Origin: Bretschneidera sinensis
Lineage: Eukaryota > Streptophyta > Magnoliopsida > Brassicales > Akaniaceae
Length of the DNA stretch: 64,000 bases
Assembly (NCBI GenBank): GCA_023935145.1
Contig: CM043698.1
Span: 39,643,501 to 39,707,500, forward strand
Reading direction: 5' to 3'
In this document: one piece after another, positions 44,442 through 54,518 of the stretch
Layout: every line of letters starts with the position of its first letter
Numbering within the stretch: position 1 is the first letter of the stretch
Translations under genes and position numbers: made by a program
The notes under the pieces: model-generated
What the model saw: the letters and a program-made list of their open reading frames with translations, nothing else
What the model was told of the DNA's origin: nothing
Databases searched by the model: none

Positions 44442-44663
44442 ATCTTATGTATGATTGGGTGCTATTATGTTTGCAGGAGGTTCGGAACACACTCGGATCC
44501 ACAAAACCATAGCTTGGTCTTCTGTCGCCCACAAGTTGTTCGAGAAAAAGTCTGATCGTGTCCGATCGAGTGCACGACATTTGCGATCGAGCGCAATGTC
44601 CAGTGTGCGATCAAGCGCACATATTCGAGATCGATCACAGTATTGACAGAAACTAGAATCCAC

Positions 44664-45791
44664 ATGTCAAAACACTCAGCTTCCACCTCCCGTGCCTCGA
44701 GCAGCCGTGCCCAGTCATCTCAGCTAAGCTTCAAGCAAAGAGAGCTTTTATTCGAGACCATTTTCGCCATCGATGAAGTCTTCAAGCACATGGATGCCAC
44801 TCAATAGGCGGTCCAAGTATTTAAACATCGGGGTTTAAAGAGGCTTTTTAAACCAGTCTGCTCGACTGCTTACACCCAGCTAGTAGTCCAGTTCTATGAG
44901 AGCGTGTCTTTTGACTATAGCAGACCGAGAGTATTGACTTTCCCAGTCTAGGGCACATCCATTGAGGTGACTATTGTCGACATAGCCACTGCTCTTCATT
45001 GCTGTGATGAGTCCCCTCCGGAGGACACAGATATCGAGGAACAGCCAGACTCTTTTGACCTGTCCATTATTATTGAGGACATATGCGCTAGCTAGTACGC
45101 CGACAGACACAACAACACAGCGAGCCGGTCAAAGTTGCCTCCACGGCTTTGGCTCGTGGACACCATCCTCCAGTGTAATATGTGTCCATTGGGGCACAAG
45201 ACATAGAGGAGAGACCAGTTTTTACAGACATTGTGTGCCTTTCACAGAGGCCACTGGTACTCTCTCCCCGCTGTTATATGGAGCCAGCTGCATAAATTCT
45301 GGGATCATGTCCATGGCTGTCAGACCACCACAACCAATGCATTGGGGCTCCCTTTCCCATTCATACTCTCGTACATCTTCAAGAAGAAAGGGATTAAGGG
45401 GACCACCGGCGACGGACCAGTGAGAGAGCATCCCTTCTTCGGGAAGGCTCAGTGGACACATAGCCTCTCGCACATGCCTCGAGGACTCCCAGCCCCTGCA
45501 CCTGCAACTGAGAGGGTTGAGGAGGATCATATGGAGACAGAGACCCCTGCAGTCAGCCCATTACGAGAGGAGGACCATCCAGACATGGGACCCATAGAGT
45601 CCCAACACTTTTTCGCTAAGTTGTCCTCCTTCCGACGTGAGGTCTTTGCAGCCACATCACTAGTGCGCCAGCGCATTGATGGTTTGGAGGCACGGTTTGC
45701 ACGACAGGAGGTGATGCTACAGGCCATCCTTGACCGCCTACCTCGAGCACCCGGGACATCTTCGACTACACCACCCAACGATCAGCAGTGA
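44664..45791 (+). pseudogene. Gypsy G third ORF (env-position protein), 375 codons with four stops
   Basis: From ATG 44664 (MSKHSASTSRASSSRAQSSQ) to TGA 45791 the frame is uninterrupted by indels; four TAG codons fall at positions that are W or Q in the other copies. Domain layout: Ser-rich N-terminus (1-25), a helical region (LLFETIFAIDEVFKHMD), the conserved core (LPPRLWLVDTILQCN, GHWYSLPAVIWSQLHKFWD), a linker rich in Pro and Glu, and a C-terminal coiled-coil-like GLEARFARQEVMLQAILDRL. Resembles the 'putative plant transposon protein' family; not obviously membrane-anchored. Position after integrase equals that of env-like ORFs in Athila elements. Confidence 0.72.
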
Positions 45792-46300
45792 GAGGATACC
45801 TCGTCTGGCTGAAGACGTTAAACTTAGTGCTCATGGGAGGCACCCCAAAGCATATCCTTTTTTGTATTTTATTTCTTGTTAGTATTTAAGTTTCTATATC
45901 TATATATTATTACTTGTTTTCCAGTTTATGTTTGTCGTTCTTTTTCAAGGACAGAGTGAGTGCATCTAGTTGAAGTTTGGGGGCGTACTACGAGCCATGC
46001 CAGCCATATAGTTCTCCATCTCCCATGTCAGCTCCTTCCATGCTATTCACACATTGGGGACAATGTGCAATTTAAGTTTGGGGGTATGGGGACACACTCA
46101 CACACGCACTATGTCCCATTTTTTTTTATTTTTTTTTTTTTATAGATAAATGCATGTTCATTCTGTTCCAAAACATTTGGGTGATCTAAACAAACAATAT
46201 GATTTGACTTCATATGTAAGCTTAACAACTTGAATATATAGGCCAATAATTAAGTTTTGAACCTAAATCACTTATTTTTAGGCATTTAAGGATTCACAAG
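45792..46300 (+). other. Gypsy G conserved 3' untranslated block, first part
   Basis: Begins with GGCTGAAGACGTTAAAC and AGGCACCCC. Contains AAGTTTGGGGG at 45973 and 46074 and the hairpin CACATTGGGGACAATGTG at 46050-46067. Interrupted at 46300 by element L; the last five bases ACAAG are its target duplication. Confidence 0.85.
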
Positions 46301-47576
46301 TGTTGTGAGTTTTAATTTACTCGCAAGCGCACGAGTCGTTTGCAATATAGCGTTGTGCAAGTGCGAGGTCGAATCCACAGGGAATTGCATTGTGAAAATA
46401 TATTTTTAATCTAAACTAACTTTATCTTAACCTAGTTCCAAATTTGTAATTATATGTTGCAAAATAAATAAAAGCTAAACTTAGTTGATTTAAAAACTAA
46501 TAATTAAAAACACTAAGGTTTCCGAATCCGCCCCATCGAAGTTAAGCATATATGTTCTAAAAATATAGCCTATCAAAATATTCTATGAATCCAACTATAA
46601 GACAAAAAACAAAGAATATTCCAACTAAACCAAAAGCATCCAATGTATCTACTTAACAAATCACAAAGGAAATCCAATTTAATCGAAAACAATTCGATGT
46701 ATCCATCAGATGAAACACAAAGAATATCCAACAGACAATTTAAACTCAATCAATTATAAGATTAACTCAAATAATTGACAGAACATTTTATACTAAAAAT
46801 TGTCAGATTTGTACAAGAAAATCTAAACTACTACATCAAACAACGGCGGGGCTTCATCTTCAACCTTAGCTGAAGATTCTAGCCACTCATAATTATGAAA
46901 CTACAATTCATAATAAAAGTACTAAACATTAAACTAAAACAACTAAATAAAAAGAAATAAATAACTTTACATGGGAGAAATTCCACTCGCTGATGGGCGG
47001 CGCTTCCCCTCGTGGTAGCAAAGCCTTCGGGATCCACCAAAATGCTAGCAGACGTCCACTGGTTAACACCAAAGTGGCCCAGGAATTGCACACTGAATGA
47101 TGAAGTCGAGTGGGTCTTATATAGGCAAATACCATGAGTGCAATGTGTTTCCAATCCGATGTGGGATGTGGAATATAGAAATGTGTTTCCAACTGATGTG
47201 GGATGTGGGATTTAAGTCTTCACATGCCCTTCAAAACTTCTGTTCACGCTGAAATCCCGCACAGCCTGACCTTTGTCTACTAAAATGGCCATAACTTTCT
47301 GTAGAAAAATCATTTTTACGAGCCGTAAAATTCTCCAGAAAATAGACTTCTGGATCTTTCTAAGCATATATAGCTCATATCCTGGTTCTTCATGAATCAA
47401 TACAGTTTAATTTTCAAAGATGATTGATCTGTACGGGCAATTCTGGCGATTTTAGTGAAACTCCTTTCCCAGTGCTTGTAAATTTGAAAAACAACGAAAA
47501 CAACTCAAAATAACAAATTCCTAAGCTAACAATTGTAAATTAAAGGGCCAAAATATGCAATATTTGGCACTCATCA
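46301..47576 (-). repeat. 3' LTR of gypsy L
   Basis: 1276 bp, minus-strand TGATGAGTGCC to CTCACAACA. snRNA-type USE (complement at 47157-47167) and TATATAAG (complement at 47116-47123) are 33 bp apart. Preceded by the polypurine tract AAGTTTGGGGTATT. Confidence 0.93.
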
Positions 47577-48854
47577 AATACCCCAAACTTACATTTTGCT
47601 AGTCCTTTAGCAAAACAAAATAATAAAAAAAAAACCTAAATGAAAAACAAAGAACATAAAGATAAGTTCATCACTCATGGTATCCAAAAATTTAAGGAGC
47701 ACACATCACCATGATATTCATTCATGAGCAAGCTTAAAAAGATAAACTCATCTTTGCAATGAATAGAAAAGTTAAAATCTAATTACTTATAAAAGGCAGG
47801 TTAAGGCATCACAAGTCTGACACTGTGTAAAGTGAATTAGTATATAGAAATGAAGCTTCCAAGTGACTCCAATGTGTAAGGTCTCAATGTCTCAAGATTC
47901 ACCAAATTTCCCATCAGAATGAACAAAAATGGCATAGTTTTTATCTTTTTTTTTTTATATAAAAGGCTCTACTATGTTTAATTCCCTTAAGCTTTCTAAT
48001 TGACCCATGTAGCGAGTGTTGAGTCAATGACTCCCAAACCAGATGGTTTTAGGGCATTAGGTGTAAAGACACCCCTAAAGACTTACTAACTCGAGTCAAA
48101 AAGGCTACGAAATTAAACTGGCCTTAATATTACCAAACAAAATTCCACCTTTTGACGTGAACACTCACTGCTTACTAAGGCAAGAGGTCCAGTTACTCAG
48201 CGGAAAGTTTATTGATAATGAATTTTTTTTTATTATGCTTTTCTGTGCCCAAGAGTTCATCCAACAAGTCATCCAGTTTCAGTTAAGATAAGAAAAAATA
48301 CACATTAAAATCACGTGTCATACCTCACATAATTTGTGCTAATGTGCTCGTGTTAGATTAGATCAAACATGTGAATTCTCAAAATGCCTAAAGTAAGTAA
48401 TTAAATTTTAAAAATTTATCACCAAATCATGTGTTCAAAATGTTAAGCTCACCAATGACATCACATCACAGAAAATGTTTAGATCAACCAAAATTTCACG
48501 ATAACATGAGCATGCATTTATCTCTACGACGAAAAGACAACAAATTAGGACAAAGTGTGTGATGTGTCTCCCATACCCCCAAACTTAAATTACACATTGA
48601 CCACAATGTGTGACTAATATGGAAAGAGCTGACCTGAGATATGGAGAACTATCTGGACTGGTATGGCTCATAGCGTACCCCCAAACTTGAACTGAAGTAC
48701 GCATTGTCCCTGAAAAATAAAAAACACTGGAAAACAAAAAATACTGGAAACAAACATTAATCATAAAAATGCGAAATAATAAATAAACAGAAACGATAAG
48801 CTGTGGGGTGCCTCCCATGAGCGCTAAGTTTAATGTCTTCGGGTAGACCCAACA
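47577..48854 (-). other. Gypsy L 3' untranslated block
   Basis: Non-coding, homologous to the blocks of D, E, G and J although LTRs and gag are from a different family. Complement of AAGTTTGGGG near 47583, 48580 and 48677; hairpin CACATTG/CAATGTG near 48591-48608 with a changed loop; GGTGT-CTTT-ACACC hairpin near 48060-48076. It starts (minus) right after the truncated RT at GAAGACATTAAAC. Confidence 0.82.
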
Positions 48855-49457
48855 TTAGTAATCGTGCCCAACTAAATGCTCCGTCATCTGATCAATAAAT
48901 GGGAATGAAAAATGATCAGGCCTAGTGGCAGTATTCAATTTACGGTCATTGATACACACTCTCCAAATTGACTGAACACGAGTTGGAACCAACTCATCGT
49001 CCTTATGCTGCACTACCGTTAATTCAGCACGTTTGGGCATAACATGAATCTGGCTCACCCACTTGCTATCAGAGATGGGATAAATGATCCCTGCCTCTAA
49101 CAGCTTAATATCTTCTGCCCTCACAACCTCTTGCATAGCAGGGTTGAGCCTTCTTTGTGGCTCCCTCGATGGCTCAGCATCCTCCTTCAAATGTATCCTA
49201 TACGTCACCACCGAGGGGCTGATCCCCTTGACATCCTCAATGGTCCAGCCTATAGCTTCCTTATGCTCTCTTAAGACGTCCAATAATTTCTTCTCTAGAG
49301 CATCACCCAAATCTGAAGGTATAATCACAGGCAAACTATCGACTGAACCTAGGAACTTATACTTAAAATTATCTGGTAAAGGCTTAAGTTCCTTCTTGGG
49401 GGTTTCAGGTGCGGCGGTCTCCTCTGTCTTATTTCTCTTCCGAGGAGGAGACTCCAA
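48855..49457 (-). pseudogene. Gypsy L RT start, truncated by deletion
   Basis: A 200-codon open frame with the gypsy RT entry: EHKEAIGWTIEDVKGISPS, RRLNPAMQEV, EAGIIYPISDSKWVS, WRVCINDRKLN (usual Asp-Tyr changed to Asn-Asp), FPFIDQMTEHLVGHDY. It stops exactly where the palm domain should begin and joins the 3' block. No catalytic Asp residues remain, so no polymerase activity is possible. Confidence 0.88.
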
Positions 49458-50195
49458 AATGGCATTTGCTTACTCAAGTAATTTATCTAAATCCATATCC
49501 TCTCCAAATTGAGCAAAGCATGCCTCTAGGGGGTCCTCAATAAGTGAGTCATCCACAATCTCCTCCGTCTTACTGCTCTTTCGAGGAGGAGACTCCAAAA
49601 TGGCATTTGCTTGCTCAAGTAATTTATCTAAATCCAAATCCTCTCCAAATTGAGCAAAACATGCCTCTAGGGGGTCCTCAGTGCTTGATTCATTCACAGT
49701 CTCCTCAAGAATCTCCTCTATCAAGCATATATTTCTCACTTCATCATATTTATGTGGTTGCCTAGTGATATCAAAAATATTCAACTCCACTATCATATTT
49801 CCAAAGGAGATCTTCATCACCCCTGTCCTACAATTTATCAGGGCGTTAGCCGTGGCTAAGAATGGTCGCCTTAGAATAACCGGTATTTGAATCCCTACAT
49901 TCTGAACCGGTTCTATGTCAAGCACAATAAAATCCACGGGGAAATAGACTTATCCACTTTTATCAAAACGTCCTCAACTATCAGCCAATTGAAGCGTAAT
50001 GGATGTGGGCTTCAATTCTCCTAACCTTAACTGTAAATAGACTGAGTAGGGTAGAAGATTCACACTCGCCCCTAGATCCAAGAGAGCCCTCTCAATGTGG
50101 ATGACTCCTATCGTGCAAGAGATGGTAGGACACCCCGGGTCCTTATACTTGATGGGTAGCTTACACTGAAGGATTGAGCTGACTTGCTTGGTCAA
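49458..50195 (-). pseudogene. Gypsy L protease and linker with 141-bp duplication
   Basis: The protease active site ALLDLGASVNLLPY lies near 50060-50100. A short loss separates it from the second half (DFIVLDIEP, VILRRPFLATANALI) at 49937. The linker then carries a tandem duplication of about 141 bp (period 47 codons, roughly 49441-49722): DPLEACFAQFGED-DLDKLLE followed by ESPPRK occurs twice in frame. A stop (TAA for Gln at the second LLEQ) ends the first piece at 49470. Confidence 0.85.
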
Positions 50196-50662
50196 AAATG
50201 CCTTTTTTGGGACATTCGTCCTCTTTTGATAGTGACCAAGTCCTTTAGAAACTTGGCATATGATGGCATTTGATGGATGGCATCCAAAAATGGGATATTG
50301 ATTTGGACTTGCTTGAATACCTCCAGAATTTCCTCATACTTCCCTCCTTTCTTCGGCGCCTGTAGTCTCTCGGGGTAAGGTGCTCTAGGTACAAATGACC
50401 TAGGAGGGTCCTTCTCAGTAGGTGTGGCTATAGATGGCTTAGCATCTCTCTTCTCCGTGTTGCCACTTTCTTGCGCTTGCTGCATAGCAGGGCTCTCTTC
50501 CACTCGATTATCTACCTGTCTCCCAGACCTCAGTGTGACAATCGACTGTACTTGTTCATCCCCGTGCGTAGGAGTTGATGAACTTTCAACTATATATTGT
50601 CCTTTCGGGTTGGGCACGGGCTGACTGGGGAACTTCCCCTTCTCTCTCTCACCCAAGTGACT
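50192..50662 (-). pseudogene. Gypsy L gag C-terminal linker
   Basis: A 154-codon open stretch after a single in-frame stop: GEREKGKFPSQPVPNPKGQ, VQSIVTLRSGRQVDN, then FPQVQIN-like FKQVQINIPFLDAIHQMPSYAKFLKDL, the block that precedes the protease in all Athila-type copies here. A frameshift near 50200 separates it from the protease. Confidence 0.85.
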
Positions 50663-52096
50663 TTAAATTTTCCCTATTTGACTCTCCAGCTTGGCAATTA
50701 CTTGGGTGTTTACCACTGTTGCACTCCTCACATCACTCATATTTTGGCTAGTCGCCTTCATGAACTCCTTAAGGGTGTCCTCTAGCGACTGTGAAACTGG
50801 CGCTGGTGTTTGAGTGGGTGAGTGGTAAGCAGGTGAAGGTGCTGGATAGGCAGAACGACCATGATTAGGAATTTGTGGGGAAAATCTGGGAGGATATTGA
50901 TTTTGAGTATGATGAGGGGCTCCTCCCTGATTCATTGGTTGGTTCTGCCTCCATGAAAAATTTGGGTGGTTCCACCACCCTGGATTGTATGTTTCGGAGT
51001 ACAATCCATTTGACTGCCTTCGAAAGTCATTGAAAGCATTTACTTGTTCCATAGGATACTCGGCACAAGCAGGCATTGATGGGCAATTTTGTGCTAGATG
51101 CATGGGACTAGCACAGATGAAACAGCTTTCAACATTGAATGTGTTGGCAGCATTGATTGATTGGCTCACAGTGAGAGCGTCAATCTTCTTAGTGAGGGCA
51201 TCTAACTTTATCCTTAAATCAGCGTCCTCCCTGACCTCATAGATGCCTCCCCTCTTAAGAGCACGAATAGACTTATCTCGACAGCTTGAAAAATCCCACT
51301 GCTGTGAGTTGTCGGACAACTTGTCCAACGCCATATATGCTTCGTCTCCTGTCAAACTCAAGAATGCCCCCCCATTCATAGACTCGATCATGCTACGGTT
51401 TGGTTGAGTCAACCCTTGGTAGAAGAATTGAACGAGTCTCCACTTCTCATATCCATGTGGAAGGCATCTGATCAGTAGCTCTTTGAAGCGCTCCCAACCC
51501 TCAGAAAATTTTTCATCCTCATCCTGAGTGAAAGAGCTGATCTCCTCTCGGCACTCATTCACTCTAGACATTGGGAAAAACTTATGATAAAATTTGCTAA
51601 GCAGTTTTTCCCAAGATGTAATAGACCCGGGCGTGTTGGAATCCAACCACGCCCTAGCTCTATCGTGAAGAGAAAAAGGGAAGAGTCGAAGATGGACTGA
51701 CTCTTCAGAGAAGTTCTGGAATTTGAATGTGGCACAAATGTCTTTGAACTTCTTCACATGGCTATAAGGATTTTCAAGATCTAAGTCATAGAATGAGGGT
51801 AAGAGTTGGATGACATATGGCTTCAAGTCAAAGTGGGTGGCATTGGTCGGTGGCAACACTGTGCAAGAGGATGAGTTAGTCGCAACGGGTGCGAACAAGT
51901 CCCTCAGGGATGTAGTGGAGTCCACGTTCCAAGCTCTAGGTTGCTCTACATGTTCAGGATGATTTGCATTCCTATAATTCTCTGCTATCTCAATAGTCTT
52001 TCTCTCAACTAGCACTCTTTTCTGTCTCCTAAGAGTTCTTTCTAAGTCGGGATCTAAATGTATCAGATCTAAGTCCAAGGATCTCCGACCAAGCAT
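50663..52096 (-). CDS. Gypsy L Gag, 477 codons, open
   Basis: Longest open gag in the window. MLGRRSLDLDLIHLDPDLER start, DLKPYVIQLLPSFYDLDLENPYSHVKKF and the capsid core (ESVHLRLFPFSLHDRARAWL, SMSRVNECREEISSFTQ-like segments, EKWRLVQFFYQGLTQPNR) at about residues 85-245. A CCHC zinc knuckle CFICASPMHLAQNC lies near residues 325-338, followed by Pro/Asn-rich sequence and a C-terminal helix. It forms the particle and packages RNA in this family. ATG at 52096 follows the leader and is the first long frame. The stop at 50663 separates it from the linker; in relatives the frame runs on. Confidence 0.88.
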   Translation of the reverse strand: MLGRRSLDLDLIHLDPDLERTLRRQKRVLVERKTIEIAENYRNANHPEHVEQPRAWNVDSTTSLRDLFAPVATNSSSCTVLPPTNATHFDLKPYVIQLLPSFYDLDLENPYSHVKKFKDICATFKFQNFSEESVHLRLFPFSLHDRARAWLDSNTPGSITSWEKLLSKFYHKFFPMSRVNECREEISSFTQDEDEKFSEGWERFKELLIRCLPHGYEKWRLVQFFYQGLTQPNRSMIESMNGGAFLSLTGDEAYMALDKLSDNSQQWDFSSCRDKSIRALKRGGIYEVREDADLRIKLDALTKKIDALTVSQSINAANTFNVESCFICASPMHLAQNCPSMPACAEYPMEQVNAFNDFRRQSNGLYSETYNPGWWNHPNFSWRQNQPMNQGGAPHHTQNQYPPRFSPQIPNHGRSAYPAPSPAYHSPTQTPAPVSQSLEDTLKEFMKATSQNMSDVRSATVVNTQVIAKLESQIGKI

Positions 52097-52319
52097 ACAC
52101 CAACAGAAAAGGCACTAAAGTAAACTAACTAGTAGAAACTTGCATAATAAAATAAAATAACTGCACAAACAGCAAACACACTACTCACAAAATGAGCCAA
52201 CAAAAATTTTCAAATTTTTTTTTTATTTTTTTGGATAACTAACTAGTAGAAAAATAAAATCAATTCAGACCAAAAATTTTCACAAACCAAACAATTCCCC
52301 GGCAACGGTGCCAAAAACT
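52097..52319 (-). other. Gypsy L leader and primer site (52296-52313)
   Basis: The minus strand has TGGCACCGTTGCCGGGGA, one change (CG to CA) from the tRNA-Asp complement, six bases from the LTR. Leader of about 200 bp, A/T-rich, no CGATCG word. Confidence 0.88.
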
Positions 52320-53606
52320 TGTTGTGAGTTTTAATTTACTCGTAAGCGCACGAGTCGTTTGCAATATAGCGTTGTGCAAGTGCGAGGTCGAATCCACAGG
52401 GAATTGCGTTGTGAAAATACATTTTTAATCTAAACTAACTTTATCTTAACCTAGTTCCAAATTTGTAATTATATGTTGCAAAATAAATAAAAGCTAAACT
52501 TAGTTGATTTAAAAACTAATAATTAAAAACAGTAAGGTTTCCGAATCTGCCCCACCGAAGTTAAGCATATATGTTCTAAAAATATAGCCTATCAAAATAT
52601 TCTATGAATCCAACTATAAGACAAAAAACAAAGAATATCCCAACTAAACCAAAAGCATCCAACGTATCCTCTCTTAACAAATCACAAAGGAAATCCAATT
52701 TAATCGAAAACAATTCGATGTATCCATCAGATGAAACACAAAGAATATCCAACAGATAATTTAAACTCAATCAATTATAAGATTAACTCAAATAATTGAC
52801 AGAACATTTTATACTAAAAATTGTCAGATTTGTACAAGCAAATCTGAACTACTACACCAAACAACGGCGGAGCTTCATCTTCAACCTTAGTTGAAGATTC
52901 TAGCCACTCATAATTATGAAACTACAATTCATAATAAAAGTGCTAAACATTAAACTAAAACAACTAAATAAAAAGAAATAAATAACTTTACATGGGAGAA
53001 ATTCCACTCACTGATGGGCGACGCTTCCCCTCATGGTAGCAAAGCCTTCGGGATCCACCAAAATGCTAGCAGACGTCCACCGGTTAACACCAAAGTGGCC
53101 CAGGAATTGCACACTGAATGATGAAGTGGAGTGGGTCTTATATAGGCAAATACCACGAGTGCAATGTGTTTCCAATCCGATGTGGGATGTGGAATATAGA
53201 AATGTGTTTCCAATTGATGTGGGATGTGGGATTTAAGTCTTCACGTGCCCTTCAAAACTTCTGTTCACGCTGAAATCCCGCACAGCCCGCACAGCTTGAC
53301 CTTTGTCTGCTAAAACAGCCATAACTTTCTGTAGAAAAGTCATTTTTACGAGCCGTAAAATTCTCCAGAAAATAGACTTCTGGATCTTTCTTAGCATATA
53401 TGGCTCATATCCTGGTTCTTCATGAATCAATACAGTTTAATTTTCAAAGATGATTGATCTGTACGGGCAATTCTGGCAATTTTAGTGAAACTCCTTTCCC
53501 AGTGCTTGTAAACATGAAAAACAACGAAAATAACTCAAAGTGACAAATTCCTAAGCTAACAATTGTAAATTAAAGGGCCAAAATATACAATATTTGGCAC
53601 TCATCA
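52320..53606 (-). repeat. 5' LTR of gypsy L
   Basis: 1287 bp, nearly identical to 46301-47576 apart from a short CCCGCACAGC duplication (53280-53295) and few substitutions. USE complement at 53178-53188, TATA complement at 53137-53144, 33 bp between them. This LTR would drive transcription of L. Confidence 0.93.
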
Positions 53607-54518
53607 ACAAGTTTGACCTAAACTAACACGAGCACATTAGCACATAGTTGTGTGGGGTATGACATGTTATTTTAATTTGTATGTTTCTTTTGCTCGACTA
53701 TGAACCAGATGACCTATTAGATTAACACTTTGGCATAAGAAAATAGAAAAAATTTTATTGCTCAAAAAGAAAAATGCTCCTAAAGATCATTAAACAAACT
53801 TTTCACTGAGTAACTGGCCCTCTTGCCTTAGTGAGCAGTGAGTGTCACGTCAAAAAGTGGAAATTTTGCTCACTATGATCATTAAAAAGAGCTTTCCACT
53901 GAGTAACTGGCCTTCTTGCCTCAGTAAACAGTGAGTGTCACGTTAAAAAGTGAAAGTTCTGATTGGTAGCATTAAGACCAGTTAGTTTCGTAGCCTTTTT
54001 TACTCGAGCTAGTAAGTCCTTCAGGGTGTCTTCACACCCAATGCCCTAAAACCATATGGTTCAGGAGTCATTGGCTAAACACTCGCTATATAAGTCAAAT
54101 AGAAAGCTTAAGGGAACTAAATTTGGCAAAAGTCCCACAAATAAAAGAAAAGAAGAAAAGCTATGCCATTTTTGTTGATTCTAATTAGAAATTTGGTGAA
54201 TCTTGAGACATTGAAACACTACACATTAGAATTATTTGGAAACTTAATCTTTTATGTGCTAGTTCACCACACACTAAAGTCAAACTTGTGATGTCTTAAA
54301 CTGCCTCATGAAAGTGATTTGCATTCAAAACTCTTATTCATTGCAAAGATGTGTTTATATTTGTTAAGCTTGCTCATGAATGCGCATCATAGTTTTGTGT
54401 AAAGACCTAAACTTTTGTGGACACTATGAATATTGGATCTATCTGTGTGTCGATATTTTTCATTTTAGTTTTCAGTTTTGTATTGCTAAGGGACTAGCAA
54501 TATGTAAGTTTGGGGGTG
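53607..54518 (+). other. Gypsy G 3' untranslated block, second part, and polypurine tract
   Basis: Continuation after L. Contains the duplicated CACTGAGTAACTGGCC...CAGTGAGTGTCACG unit (53800-53960), the GGTGT-CTTC-ACACC hairpin near 54027, and AAGTTTGGGGG at 54506-54516 directly before the LTR. No gene. Confidence 0.85.

Larger units (their letters stand above)
43688..44476 (+). other. Probable intron between pol and ORF3 of G
   Basis: Donor-like CTG|GTAAGT at 43688 and acceptor-like TTTGCAG|GAGG ending at 44476 match a pair at homologous positions in D. Inside are CGATCG words, a tandem duplication and an AT microsatellite. ORF3 starts 187 bp after the acceptor. Splicing here would bring ORF3 near the 5' end of an mRNA, if a donor in the leader or pol is not used instead. 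Confidence 0.55.
46301..53606 (-). mobile_element. Gypsy element L, second Athila-type family, pol-deleted
   Basis: 7.3-kb minus-strand insertion with target duplication ACAAG (46296-46300, 53607-53611). LTRs 1276 and 1287 bp. Internal: primer site, 477-codon gag, protease, RT start, then the 3' block. RT palm, RNase H, integrase and any ORF3 are missing. The LTR family is that of solo LTR K; gag differs strongly from A, D and G, while the 3' block is clearly related to theirs. Confidence 0.93.
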
